Origin: Pseudoalteromonas aurantia 208
GTDB lineage: Bacteria > Pseudomonadota > Gammaproteobacteria > Enterobacterales > Alteromonadaceae
Assembly: GCF_014858725.1 (NCBI RefSeq)
Contig: NZ_AQGV01000014.1
Span: forward strand, 124,001 to 188,000
Length of the DNA stretch: 64,000 nt
Direction of reading: 5' to 3'
The translations under genes and the position numbers were made by a program. The notes under the pieces were generated by a model, which ran no database searches, had not been told where the DNA came from, and was given only the letters and a program-made list of their open reading frames with translations. Below, piece after piece: positions 52,825-61,998 of the stretch; position 1 is the first letter of the stretch, and each line of letters begins with the position of its first letter.

Positions 52825-52916
52825 AATCAACTCAAAATAACCACCTTATATTAAGTATCGCAAATAATGGCAATTATTTAATCTAAACACTCAAAGGTAA
52901 GTGTAAAAACATATTA

Positions 52917-53162
52917 CTAACTCGGGTGTACCGTTGGGTTTGCCAAAGAAACAAATAAGCTTAAAATACCAGCAGACACAACAAGAACACATATCGCCAG
53001 CGATGCACTTAATCCTGCGTAATACATTGCTGCTGCCACCAAAGATGCGGCACTCCACACACCAAGTCGATGTAAATAACGACTGATTGTATTACTTGCT
53101 TTAACGTTGATCAGTACAGCAATCACTAATAATAATGCCAACAAACACAGTATCACTAACAT
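52917..53162 (-). CDS. Small iron-regulated (predicted) membrane protein
   Basis: The 81-aa protein has three hydrophobic segments (about 1-18, 33-52 and 54-75). The frame is open to 53168 (GTG), but AGGAGG lies five bases before the ATG at 53162, so that is the start. A near-consensus Fur box at 53196-53210 lies 34 bp upstream. The size and helix pattern recall DUF3325-type proteins found in siderophore loci, but that match is uncertain and no siderophore gene is nearby. Confidence 0.6.
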   Translation of the reverse strand: MLVILCLLALLLVIAVLINVKASNTISRYLHRLGVWSAASLVAAAMYYAGLSASLAICVLVVSAGILSLFVSLANPTVHPS

Positions 53163-53195
53163 ATTCACCTCCTGTTAACATTCATTATATGCTAA

Positions 53196-53210
53196 TGATA
53201 ACTATTATCA
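53196..53210 (-). promoter_or_regulatory. Fur box upstream of the small membrane protein gene
   Basis: TGATAACTATTATCA matches the Fur 7-1-7 consensus TGATAAT-N-ATTATCA at 13 of 14 informative positions and is preceded by AA. It lies in the promoter position of the minus-strand gene at 52917-53162. Confidence 0.7.
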
Positions 53211-53545
53211 AATAAATATCGTAACTTAATTTTAAATATGCTCTGTAAGCACTTCACGATTTACAATGAAAGAAGCAAAAAAACATACGACTGTTAACCC
53301 ACATTTATCTGTAGTCTACATGATGATTATGCGTCTACTTTTTGTGAGCCTTGTAAATTATGTCGCACAAGTAGGCCTCAGTACACGTGGGGTACAACCA
53401 TGAAGGGGAATATTATGTGTCAGTTTTTACCAAAAAACGGTAGGTTATAGAGACTATCATTGTACCCATTTATCAAGATGGACGCGCTATCGCACCTTAA
53501 AGGTATTATCACCGCCGGTGGTGCAATAGCAAAAAATTAGGCCGC
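53211..53545. other. Intergenic region between the small membrane protein and yeaD
   Basis: The 335-bp stretch should contain the yeaD 3' end and upstream sequence of the small gene. A GC-rich inverted stretch (CACCGCCGGTGGTG, about 53508-53521) could form a hairpin near the yeaD stop. No coding frame or repeat was recognised. Confidence 0.45.
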
Positions 53546-54397
53546 TTAAGCCCAGCGAATACGGGTAGATAAGGTGTGGCTTTCTCCAGGATTAACCACA
53601 ATAGCATCATCCATAACGTTTGCCGCTTCCAAACAGAGCATCGATAAGTATTCATCATCTTTAAAGTTACTTAAACGCTGCGACTTTTCAACCCAAGGGT
53701 TCCATAAAACACATGACTGAGAGTTTTCTCTGCTCACTTCAATACGCCCATCTGGTGTATTAATCATTTGTGTAGCAGGCGCTTGGGTGTACACCATATC
53801 TGTTTCTCGCGCGAAATGTACTACCTCCTCTTGTAAGAACGGCCCCTGGCCAAACTCAATATATTGAGCACCTTGTAGGCCGTCAACAGACGTTTCATTA
53901 ATAGACGGAGTTGGAAAATACGCATGTAAGGCTTGCGTCAATGTAAATGCGTTTTGGCCTAGATTGGTATTGGTTAAGCGCACCTCAATACTTTGGCCAA
54001 ACAAAAATGTTACCTCTAATTTAGACTGATGCGGCCAGTAAGTGTCATCGACTAATGTCATAGGCAAAGATAAACGAACTTCCACATGGGTATCATGCTC
54101 AATAACTTCCTCAGCGCGCCATATAAGTTTGCGTGCCACCCCATGAATAGGCCATTGTGGATCACTGTGCACGCCAAACCATGGCCAACAAATCGGGATC
54201 CCCCCACGTACGGCTTTACCTTCAATGTAATCTTCGTCAGCTGAAACCCAAATCAAATTGCCTTGGCCTTTCGGGGTAAACTCTGTTAACTGTGCGCCTT
54301 GTAAAAATACCTTCCCTCGACATAACGCACTATCAACCTGTATATACTCAAGCCCGCTATCTGTACGCTGAATAGACACTGATGCAGAAAGTTCCAT
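53546..54397 (-). CDS. yeaD: D-hexose-6-phosphate mutarotase (YeaD family)
   Basis: The 283-aa protein is a galactose-mutarotase-fold enzyme that interconverts alpha and beta anomers of glucose-6-phosphate-like sugars. Family blocks: LCRGKVFLQGAQLTEFTPKG, GKAVRGGIPICWPWFG, HGVARKLIW (active-site His region), LTQALHAYFPT, and LWNPWVEKSQRLSNF near the C-terminus. It stands alone. Confidence 0.92.
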   Translation of the reverse strand: MELSASVSIQRTDSGLEYIQVDSALCRGKVFLQGAQLTEFTPKGQGNLIWVSADEDYIEGKAVRGGIPICWPWFGVHSDPQWPIHGVARKLIWRAEEVIEHDTHVEVRLSLPMTLVDDTYWPHQSKLEVTFLFGQSIEVRLTNTNLGQNAFTLTQALHAYFPTPSINETSVDGLQGAQYIEFGQGPFLQEEVVHFARETDMVYTQAPATQMINTPDGRIEVSRENSQSCVLWNPWVEKSQRLSNFKDDEYLSMLCLEAANVMDDAIVVNPGESHTLSTRIRWA

Positions 54398-54781
54398 ACT
54401 TCACCTTATTATCGTGTTTAAAAAACATTATCTAGGTTACCCAATTTACCTATCCTGAGTAAATAAATAACCGTCAATATGAAGCATCTTCATACACACC
54501 ACAACCAATTCATTGCGTATCAAATCATTACTCTGCTGGGCTTATCATCATTTTCTATCCTTATAAATGACACTCCAAATCATATTAGATTTTGCGTCAC
54601 ACACTGCTGTACCGTCTCCACGCGTGCGTTTTATTGCAACATTTATAACGTTAATAAAATAAGGCTAAGATATTAATAATATAATTAATTATCAGATATT
54701 TTTATCAGTTAATTAGGATTAGAACACGATATGGTCTACCCTATTACTATTCTTTTTGACAACATCATATGAAGCCTATTC
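54398..54781. other. AT-rich divergent intergenic region before the porin gene
   Basis: This 384-bp region separates yeaD (minus) and the porin (plus) and should hold both promoters. It is very AT-rich around 54640-54720, with several short TTAT/ATAA repeats but no defined box. A 65-codon frame at 54479-54676 has no ribosome site and is not called. Confidence 0.45.
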
Positions 54782-56011
54782 ATGTTAAAATTTACCGCTC
54801 TTGCATTGGCAATCAGCGTATTGTCATATCCAGTATCTGCCAGCACAGATGAGTTAGCACAACTTAAACAGCAGCTTGCCAAGTTACAACAGCAAATACA
54901 AAAAATTGAAGACGACGCAAAAAAAGCGAAAAAAGCGGCGCCATCGAAGTCATCTGGTATCAAAGTAGGCGGTGCTGTGCGAACGAATTATAGTCATACT
55001 TCGTATAGCGATGGTAATAAAAATCGCGGCGGAGATTTTGATTTCGATTTATTTCGTATCAATTTCTCTGGTGATATTGGCGACGTTTCACTCAATGCTG
55101 AGATCCGCTTTTTCGATTATATGACTGCGGTAAAATACGCCTACGTTGGCTACGATTTCGCCGAACATTGGCAAGTTCAAACCGGTATTACCAAAGTACC
55201 GTTTGGCAATTGGCCCTACAATTCGCACAACTACTTCTTCAGTACAAATTACTATATCGGCTTAGAGGACGATCATGACTTAGGCGTATTATTTAAGCGT
55301 AAACTCAGTGACAACTGGCAGTTAGATTTAGGTTTTTTCAAAAACGATGAACTCGGTGGTATTGATGGATATGTGAGTGATCGCGCTGATCGTTACTCTT
55401 ATGATGTCGTCGGTTATCGTCAAAGTCGTGATGGCATTTATGACAACCCTACTCACCCGATTGGCGAATATAATACCTTTGCCGCACGTTATGGATACCA
55501 TATTCAGCACTCGGGTGGGACGACCGAAATCGGGTTTTCAAGCCAATTTGGTGGGTTACACGATGGCCATGACCGAGTTGGTGATAGTTTGGCTTGGGCA
55601 TTACATGTGAATAGCAATATAGGGCCATGGAACATTCAGCTACAACATGGCGAATATGATCACGATATTGAAGGGTTTGATCGAATGGCTGTGGGCGCGT
55701 ATGCGTTTTACGATAGTATTGCAGCGCAAGCCACCACATCCAGTGCCAACCTCGCATATAGCATGCCCGTTAAGTGGGGTGCGGTCACCGGATTACAATT
55801 TTACAATGACTTCGGTATTATTTATGACAAATCGGATGCCAGTGCTGACACCTGGATGAATGTCACCGGCGTATCGGTTGCTGCTGGTGGGCTATTTACT
55901 TACTTTGATTTAGTACATGCCAAGAATCAACCCTTTGTAGGCGGCTCCATTGCAGGTGATAGCGATGACATGGAGCGTCGCTTTAACATCAATATTGGCT
56001 ACTATTTCTAA
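54782..56011 (+). CDS. Outer-membrane porin (OprO/OprP-like) with N-terminal coiled coil
   Basis: The 409-aa protein has a signal peptide (MLKFTALALAISVLSYPVSA), a short coiled coil (LAQLKQQLAKLQQQIQKIE, ~26-50) and a beta-barrel with alternating residues (GDFDFDLFRINFSGDIG, DWQ-type turns). It ends in FNINIGYYF, with the terminal Phe needed for barrel assembly. The pattern fits phosphate-selective porins O and P, but the substrate is not determined. No strong Shine-Dalgarno is visible before the ATG. Confidence 0.85.
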   Translation: MLKFTALALAISVLSYPVSASTDELAQLKQQLAKLQQQIQKIEDDAKKAKKAAPSKSSGIKVGGAVRTNYSHTSYSDGNKNRGGDFDFDLFRINFSGDIGDVSLNAEIRFFDYMTAVKYAYVGYDFAEHWQVQTGITKVPFGNWPYNSHNYFFSTNYYIGLEDDHDLGVLFKRKLSDNWQLDLGFFKNDELGGIDGYVSDRADRYSYDVVGYRQSRDGIYDNPTHPIGEYNTFAARYGYHIQHSGGTTEIGFSSQFGGLHDGHDRVGDSLAWALHVNSNIGPWNIQLQHGEYDHDIEGFDRMAVGAYAFYDSIAAQATTSSANLAYSMPVKWGAVTGLQFYNDFGIIYDKSDASADTWMNVTGVSVAAGGLFTYFDLVHAKNQPFVGGSIAGDSDDMERRFNINIGYYF

Positions 56012-56107
56012 TTCTGTATGGGTCTATCTGCTTAGTGGTGCGACCCTATTCCGCGTAGAAAACTTTCATAATTAACTAGACGATTTACACACACTTTATA
56101 GCCAAAC

Positions 56108-56133
56108 CTTATTTGAGTGATCATTCAAATAAG
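56108..56133 (+). terminator. Palindrome between the porin and AhpD-like genes
   Basis: CTTATTTGA (56108-56116) and TCAAATAAG (56125-56133) form a perfect 9-bp stem with an 8-nt loop. A short T-run follows. It may be the porin terminator or an operator for the next gene. Confidence 0.45.
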
Positions 56134-56173
56134 TTTAACCTTAAATCTTACTCAATAAGAAAGGGATACCCCC

Positions 56174-56713
56174 ATGGCTCAATTCGATATTCATACGTTA
56201 GACAGTGCACCACAAGATAGTAAACCACTACTACAAGACTCTATAAATACATTTGGGATGATCCCAAATTTACACGGTGTCATGGCTGAATCAGCGCCTC
56301 ACTTACAAGCCTATCAAACATTACACACACTATTTCTACAATCCGCGTTTACCAGTGATGAAAAAACGGTTGTATGGCAAACCATTAATATTGAACATAA
56401 TTGTCATTATTGCGTACCAGCGCATTCAGCCATCGCCAAATCAATGGGTGTAGATGACACACTCAACCAAGCACTCAGAGATCACACTGCACTGCCTAAC
56501 GAACGGCTTGAAACACTCCGTACCACGGTATTACAGCTAGTCAGAAATCGGGGGATTTTATCTGACAAGGAACAACAGCAATTTTTCGACGCTGGTTATA
56601 CACAGCAACATTTGCTCGATATTATTTTAGGCCTTGCGCAAAAAATCATGAGTAATTATGTCAACCATTTAGCTAACACTCCTGTAGATAAACCATTTGA
56701 AGCCTTTATCTAA
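56174..56713 (+). CDS. AhpD-like (carboxymuconolactone decarboxylase family) peroxidase-related protein
   Basis: The 179-aa all-helical protein has the redox-active CxxC in EHNCHYCVPAHS (Cys77, Cys80, His84), typical of AhpD-like proteins that reduce peroxides or carry thiol-disulfide exchange. The start ATG at 56174 follows AAAGGGATACC. It overlaps the frame of the next gene, but the preferred start of that gene lies after its stop. Confidence 0.88.
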   Translation: MAQFDIHTLDSAPQDSKPLLQDSINTFGMIPNLHGVMAESAPHLQAYQTLHTLFLQSAFTSDEKTVVWQTINIEHNCHYCVPAHSAIAKSMGVDDTLNQALRDHTALPNERLETLRTTVLQLVRNRGILSDKEQQQFFDAGYTQQHLLDIILGLAQKIMSNYVNHLANTPVDKPFEAFI

Positions 56714-56780
56714 GCGCAATACCTCGCATTTCATTGACCCTGTGATAAGCTTAAAGGAGCTGATTTACAGGGTCATAGGC

Positions 56781-57185
56781 ATGCAGAAAAAGATAAATGG
56801 TATTTTCAATAGGTGCTTTTGGCTGCATTTAACAGGCATTGTGTTTGTTGCACTTGGATTTATTGGCATTGTGCTCCCAGTCATGCCCACCACCATTTTC
56901 TTTATTCTTGCCCTTGCGTGTTTTACCCGCTCTTCACCCCGTTTTGCAAACTGGCTGCTTAATCACCCTAAATTTGGCTATAGCTTGCAACAATGGCAAA
57001 AGTATCAGGTTGTACCACCCAAAGGGAAGTGGGGGGCGGGAATTGGTATGAGTCTTGGGTTCTTGATCTTATTGTTAAATCAACCACCCGTGTGGGTTTT
57101 AGTCATTGTTGCGGTCACTGAGCTTGCGGTGTTAGCCTACATCTTGCGTAAGCCATCATACCCACCTTTATCGGGGCCAGCTTAG
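56781..57185 (+). CDS. YbaN/DUF454 family inner-membrane protein
   Basis: The 134-aa protein has three or four membrane helices. The family signature is GFIGIVLPVMPTTIFFILALACFTRSSPRFANWLLNHP, here quoted only as IVLPVMPTTIFF and CFTRSSPRFANWLL. E. coli YbaN is the named relative; its role is unknown. The frame is open from 56697, but the ATG at 56781 gives the family length. Shine-Dalgarno is weak. Confidence 0.85.
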   Translation: MQKKINGIFNRCFWLHLTGIVFVALGFIGIVLPVMPTTIFFILALACFTRSSPRFANWLLNHPKFGYSLQQWQKYQVVPPKGKWGAGIGMSLGFLILLLNQPPVWVLVIVAVTELAVLAYILRKPSYPPLSGPA

Positions 57186-57225
57186 CCATCACCGTAACAT
57201 ACGGTCAATAACAGCCAAGCTGAGT

Positions 57226-57996
57226 TTATAAATACTGCTGATACTGAGACAATAAGTCCTGCGTAATTTCTTTGTTCGCGTTTATTGCTTGATTAATTAC
57301 CTGCAACTGCTGTGAACTAACATAGCCTTGTCGAAACATAAAATACACTGGGTTGCGATGCACGACCTGAGCGGTTTCCAACAAATGCACATAATGCCTT
57401 TGCTTTAAAAAATAACGCCCAGACAGCTCATCTTCAACCACATAGTCTAATCGCTGTTTATTTAATAAATCAAAACGTTGTTTTGCCAGTGGTAATTCTG
57501 CGATTTGCGCTGGAAAACGCGCCACCAGCTGGGAGAATGACGCTCCATAAAAACTGCCGAGATTTATCCCTATGGTCCCTTTATTTATCAAAATATGCTC
57601 TATCGTTGCCTTTACCACGTCACTATCTCGATGTGCATACAACCGCATCACCTCTTCACGATACGCCTCTGTAAATGTTGCAAAGTCAGCACGTTGCTTG
57701 GTATAGCTGGCAGCAAAAAGCATATCGATAGTGCCTTTTTTCAACTGCTCAAATGCGCGACTTGAAGAAGGAAGTTCGACAAATGACACGCAATAATTGG
57801 CTGCACTCAATATGTTTTTAATAATATCAACATCCACCCCAATAAATTTATCAGGCTGTTTAATCACATAAGGTGGCCAACCTTCGTTAATACCAACACG
57901 CACCTTCTGTTGGCAAGCAAACGCAGCATAATGCCAACCAAGCAGTACTAAAAATATAACGAGTTTAAAAGCATGGTGATTCATAACCCTTGGCAT
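57226..57996 (-). CDS. Periplasmic solute-binding protein, family 3 (amino-acid type)
   Basis: The 256-aa protein has a signal peptide (HHAFKLVIFLVLLGWHYAAFA) and the family 3 fold: VRVGINEGWPPYVIKQPDKFIG with VDVDIIKNIL, and LKKGTIDMLFAASYTKQRADF. No permease or ATPase gene is adjacent, so it may be an orphan binding protein or a relative that senses rather than transports. An in-frame ATG at 57984 is an alternative start. Confidence 0.85.
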   Translation of the reverse strand: MPRVMNHHAFKLVIFLVLLGWHYAAFACQQKVRVGINEGWPPYVIKQPDKFIGVDVDIIKNILSAANYCVSFVELPSSSRAFEQLKKGTIDMLFAASYTKQRADFATFTEAYREEVMRLYAHRDSDVVKATIEHILINKGTIGINLGSFYGASFSQLVARFPAQIAELPLAKQRFDLLNKQRLDYVVEDELSGRYFLKQRHYVHLLETAQVVHRNPVYFMFRQGYVSSQQLQVINQAINANKEITQDLLSQYQQYL

Positions 57997-58072
57997 GTTC
58001 TTTATCTATTTACGTTATTATTATTTTATATCAATACTATAGCACCGCTTGTACACAATAAGTAAACTAATT

Positions 58073-58265
58073 AATCTCAGGTTTGGATAAGGGTTTTGGA
58101 ATAGAAAGTGTTTTGTAAACAAACTTATGTACAATCCAGTGATGATATTTTGCTCAATATCAAGGCGCTTTTATGCAGTAATAGCGGGCTATTACAAATG
58201 AAAGCAACGCCGAGAGTGAGAAAAATAGCTTTATTGGGCAAATTCGCTTATCCAGAGCTGAGGTT
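58073..58265 (+). repeat. MITE-like repeat, full copy D
   Basis: This 193-bp copy has the same ends as copy B, with one change at the left end (AATCTCAG). It is flanked by a perfect direct repeat AATT (58069-58072 and 58266-58269). The internal palindrome is only partly paired beyond GTAATAGC/GCTATTAC. Confidence 0.93.
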
Positions 58266-58384
58266 AATTATATTTGCGCAATATGCTCTATTAATGTTGA
58301 ATACCTCAAACCATAAAAGCCTCACCAAGGGTCGGTTATGGTGAAGTTTTCGCGATATAGATTTTAAAGTAAAGGAAAGGTGTA

Positions 58385-58412
58385 GACGCTATTGAGGAGA
58401 CTCAATAGCGTC
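58385..58412 (-). terminator. Hairpin after the second chemoreceptor gene
   Basis: GACGCTATTGAG pairs perfectly with CTCAATAGCGTC around a GAGA loop (12-bp stem). It lies 17 bp past the minus-strand chemoreceptor stop and is followed on that strand by a T/C-rich tract. Confidence 0.8.
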
Positions 58413-58429
58413 TTGGCGCGTGCCGCAGA

Positions 58430-60121
58430 CTAGGTTACAAATTGATCAAAGTTTGCATGTAGGTCTACCACCCGTTTTGCAATATTTTGATTGGCCTCAG
58501 ATGTTTCACTGGCTCCTTGCGCCGTTTCAGTTGCTAAGTCATTAATGTTATTTACACTTTTATCAATATCTCCTGCTACCACCGACTGCTGCTCGGCTGC
58601 GGTGGCTATTTGGGTATTCAAGTCATTAATTAAATCTATCGATTGCGCCGCTTCATCCAGTGTACTACGTGTCTCTCGGCTTTTACCTAAACAAGCACTG
58701 GCGCTTTCTGTTCCTTTAGCCATACTCACAACCACTTTATTGGCTTCTGTTTTTAACCGTGAGAGTAAATCTTGAATATCAGCCGTTGAGCCTTGTGTGC
58801 GGCTTGCCAAGGTACGTACTTCATCAGCAACCACCGCAAAACCCCGCCCAGTTTCACCAGCCCTTGCCGCTTCAATGGCTGCGTTAAGGGCAAGTAAGTT
58901 CGTTTGTTCAGAAATACTTTGTATTGACTCCAGCACTGTGCTGATATTATTGGTTTCTTCCACTAAAGAGGTAATGTCTGCTGACGCTTCGTTCATTTCA
59001 CCAACTAAGTTCTCAATAATGTCATTGGTTTCTGTTGCAATGGCTTTACTCGACGCCACCTTATTACGCACATTCTGTGTCGCTTCCGCTGCATTTGCTG
59101 TGCTTTTTGATACATCTTGTGTGGTGGTGCTCATTTGATATACGGCCGCGGCCACCATTTCAGTTTGGCTTTTTTGATCCAATACATTTTGCTGAGTCTG
59201 ACCGACCACTTGTGTGGCTAATTCAGATGACTCACCCAAACTTCGCACAATATTATTGGTACTCGCTATAATGCTACGTAAATTACTAATAAACTTATTG
59301 AACTCTTTGGCCATAACCCCAGTTTCATCTCCAGCCGACTCGTCCAGTTGCACCGTTAAATCACCATTACCGTTGGCCACTGATTTTAATCGTTCAATAA
59401 GCGCATCAATCGGGACCGTGATCGAGCGACCAACCACCAGTGATATACCGATGGCAAATACGACTGCAACGGCTGATGTTATCGCAATCCACATAATGGC
59501 AGCTTGTTCATCGTGCTCAGCTTGTAAAGAGGCGTCTTGTGTAAATTGCTGAATGTTGGCTAACAATGCAATAAGCTCTTTTTTTAATTCATCTTCCTCA
59601 TGTTCCACCACAAGTACATCTTCCATCAATGAAGTAAGTGCTTGCTCTTTAAGACGATTTAGCACCGCGTCCATATGCGTATGAGCCGTCCGATAGTGTT
59701 CATTAATTAAGCGCAACTGCTGATTCACTGTCCTAAACTTATTAGCCGATGCCTCTACATGCGCTTTTGTGACAGCGTCAGCAGAAAAGTCAATGGCATG
59801 CTCAAGCTCCTTATCTATTTTGTCATCCAACGCTGAAATATCCGTTAAAAGCGAGTTAAGGGGCTGTGCAAAACTCTGCTCACCTTGATCAATTAATGAT
59901 TTGTACAATAACGCGCGCTCAAATAGCACCGCTTGTTCCAGTTGATGCTCCGTTATTTCCGTTAAAAATCGGGTGAGTGGAATGTCTTCTTCGGCAATAT
60001 CAAATAGCTCATTGCCAATTTTAGCCATCTGCACAAGCGACAATACGCTTACAATTAACAATAAACCCAATTGCGCAATACCCATTGCATATATTCGGGT
60101 GCCAATATTCAATCTTTTCAT
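58430..60121 (-). CDS. Methyl-accepting chemotaxis protein
   Basis: The 563-aa receptor has a first membrane helix (~12-31), a periplasmic helical bundle (~35-205) rich in Glu and Leu, a second helix (~207-228), a single HAMP domain (~230-285) and the signalling domain. The hairpin tip is SEQTNLLALNAAIEAARAG with TGRGFAVVADEV (~405-430). Residues 3-30 (LNIGTRIYAMGIAQLGLLLI) are typical of marine chemoreceptors. The ligand is unknown. Unlike the receptor at 801 it has the usual single HAMP. Confidence 0.94.
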   Translation of the reverse strand: MKRLNIGTRIYAMGIAQLGLLLIVSVLSLVQMAKIGNELFDIAEEDIPLTRFLTEITEHQLEQAVLFERALLYKSLIDQGEQSFAQPLNSLLTDISALDDKIDKELEHAIDFSADAVTKAHVEASANKFRTVNQQLRLINEHYRTAHTHMDAVLNRLKEQALTSLMEDVLVVEHEEDELKKELIALLANIQQFTQDASLQAEHDEQAAIMWIAITSAVAVVFAIGISLVVGRSITVPIDALIERLKSVANGNGDLTVQLDESAGDETGVMAKEFNKFISNLRSIIASTNNIVRSLGESSELATQVVGQTQQNVLDQKSQTEMVAAAVYQMSTTTQDVSKSTANAAEATQNVRNKVASSKAIATETNDIIENLVGEMNEASADITSLVEETNNISTVLESIQSISEQTNLLALNAAIEAARAGETGRGFAVVADEVRTLASRTQGSTADIQDLLSRLKTEANKVVVSMAKGTESASACLGKSRETRSTLDEAAQSIDLINDLNTQIATAAEQQSVVAGDIDKSVNNINDLATETAQGASETSEANQNIAKRVVDLHANFDQFVT

Positions 60122-60383
60122 ACACTACTCGACCTATATTTACACTTATGGTTAACAGTGTAGTTACTCAAATTAGATCACGCGATCTTTCTTCGAAAAC
60201 GCCCAATAATTCCCCCAGAAAAGTAATCATTTTGCTACCCGTCAACTATCCAGCAATGCTCAATGCATATTTTTATACAATTATAATTCCCACAGTTTCT
60301 GTATTAATAGGTACGCGAGTCATTTTATATTCAGGAAACCTTTGCTAACAATACAAAGGACATCAATTTATAAGGAAATTAAA

Positions 60384-61226
60384 ATGATCAATACATGCGT
60401 TAAAACACTACTACTCATACTCACTATGCTTTTTTCTATCAGTACGTATGCCTCATCCTCCTCACCGCTTAATTGCTATTGGAAAGAAACATATAACACC
60501 GACATGGCACTCGCTGAAACTCAGTATTGCAGCAACATCACCGACCGCTTTACCGACGAATTTGAGGTGGCCAGCCGTATGTATATTCATGCCTCTCACT
60601 TTTGTGTCGCAACGAAAAAAACGGGCTACCTGCCCAAGTTGCAGGGAACAATAACCGTTGATGACGATACCAGTTGTTATAACGATGCCGTTTACTTTAC
60701 TCCCGCTCCACCAACCCGAGTTGTAAATGGTTTCACACAAACACTGCTTGACTGTCAATGGCAAGCTTTACAGGGTGCTTACGCGCAATATACCTGTCAA
60801 AACACACCTGACAACACACCCGTTCCTTTTATTGCATCTAAGGTTGCAGTCGGGGCGCATTGTCAAATATTCGATAACCCCTCAGTAAATCACACCCTAG
60901 AATCTGGCGTAATAAGCACCAACGCAGCGAGCAACTGCCAAGTTGGTCCAGTTTATTTTCAAAAACATCCTGAACAACAAATCATCAATGGTGTCACCGT
61001 ATCTTTGCAACAGTGTCAGTGGGAAACCGTTAACGCAACATTCAAAGTAAGAAAATGCAAAAATATTAATAATCAAGGCCTCGAACTCGTCGTGTCGAGT
61101 ATTTTCAACAATCAACAATACGACTCGTTAGAACATGCCAATCAAAGTATACCGAACGGCGAACTAATCATGGATGAAACACTCAACCCACATAATCCCC
61201 CAGTCTATTTTCGCGTTAACCCTTAA
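60384..61226 (+). CDS. Exported cysteine-rich protein with three CxW repeats, function unknown
   Basis: The 280-aa protein has a signal peptide (KTLLLILTMLFSISTYAS). Three ~85-95-residue units each start with a Cys-x-Trp element and a second Cys ~16-20 residues on (NCYWKETYNTD...YCSN, DCQWQALQGAY...CQN, QCQWETVNATF...CKN) and later have a PVYF motif. Disulfides are likely. No family was recognised. Start ATG 60384 follows AAGGAAATTAAA; the longer frame from 60342 has no ribosome site. Confidence 0.7.
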   Translation: MINTCVKTLLLILTMLFSISTYASSSSPLNCYWKETYNTDMALAETQYCSNITDRFTDEFEVASRMYIHASHFCVATKKTGYLPKLQGTITVDDDTSCYNDAVYFTPAPPTRVVNGFTQTLLDCQWQALQGAYAQYTCQNTPDNTPVPFIASKVAVGAHCQIFDNPSVNHTLESGVISTNAASNCQVGPVYFQKHPEQQIINGVTVSLQQCQWETVNATFKVRKCKNINNQGLELVVSSIFNNQQYDSLEHANQSIPNGELIMDETLNPHNPPVYFRVNP

Positions 61227-61271
61227 TTGATCACCGCCCACTCTGAGTTACTCAGTGAATGGACTATAAGC

Positions 61272-61307
61272 CACAAAAAGCCCGCGTTCTCTCATAGGCT
61301 TTTTGTG
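61272..61307 (+). terminator. Rho-independent terminator after the cysteine-repeat gene
   Basis: CACAAAAAGCC pairs with GGCTTTTTGTG (11 bp, loop of 14). It lies ~45 bp after the stop. The long loop makes it moderate. Confidence 0.65.
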
Positions 61308-61341
61308 CACTCCACCACGCTCAATGTAGAAATCTCTATTT

Positions 61342-61535
61342 AACCTCAGGTTTGGATAAGGCTTTTGGAATAGGAAATATTGTTGTAAACAAACTTACGT
61401 ACAATCCAATGATGATATTTTGTTCAATATCAAGGCGCTTTTATGCAGTAATAGCGGGCTATTACAAATGAAAGCAACGCCGAGAGTGAGAAAAATAGCT
61501 TTATTGGGCAAATTCGCTTATCCAGAGCTGAGGTT
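61342..61535 (+). repeat. MITE-like repeat, full copy E
   Basis: This 194-bp copy is flanked by a perfect direct repeat ATTT (61338-61341 and 61536-61539). The ends are as in copy B, with small internal changes (GCTTTTGGAATAGG). The ~210 bp between it and the next gene holds no other recognisable feature. Confidence 0.93.
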
Positions 61536-61749
61536 ATTTACACCAAAAAATAGGCAGTGTTGTAGGGGTTATACTCGACACATAACAGGCAAAGTCAGTG
61601 ATGTGTTTGCGGGGGGAATGACCCTCGTATTTAAGGGGGCGGCTATAACACGGCCGGCCATATGCCAGCATATTTCTTTTTAGTGGTACTTGAGCATAGG
61701 TGCTGTATTGCCTACAATGGCGCATATTTTACTCATAAGAAGTCATGCT

Positions 61750-61998
61750 ATGAACGACACCACATCACAACCAACACTCCCAGATCGCCTTTCTATCAAC
61801 CCACGCAGCCGTTATCACGTTGCGGCGGTGTTTGAGCATGATATTGGTATTAAAATCAATGGTAAAGAGCGTTTTGATGTTGAAGAGTACTGCATTAGTG
61901 AAGGGTGGATTAAAGTGGCGTCTCCTAAGGCACTTGATCGCAGAGGCCAACCTTTACTGCTGACTGTCAAAGGCACTGTGGAAGCATTTTATCGCTAA
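61750..61998 (+). CDS. DUF3297 family small protein
   Basis: The 82-aa protein matches DUF3297 closely (PDRLSINPRSRYHV, VFEHDIGIKINGKERFDVEE, YCISEGWIKVASPKALDRRG, KGTVEAFYR). The family is widespread in Proteobacteria and its role is unknown. The ATG at 61750 has AGAAG upstream; the longer frame from 61690 is not supported. Confidence 0.88.
   Translation: MNDTTSQPTLPDRLSINPRSRYHVAAVFEHDIGIKINGKERFDVEEYCISEGWIKVASPKALDRRGQPLLLTVKGTVEAFYR

Noticed and set aside
54479..54676. 65-codon frame before the porin
   Set aside because: No ribosome site and no coding character in an AT-rich promoter region.
54690..54715. Possible Fur box upstream of the porin (ATTATCAGATATTTTTATCAG)
   Set aside because: Spacing and symmetry do not fit the 7-1-7 pattern; it matches fewer positions than expected in such AT-rich sequence to be convincing.
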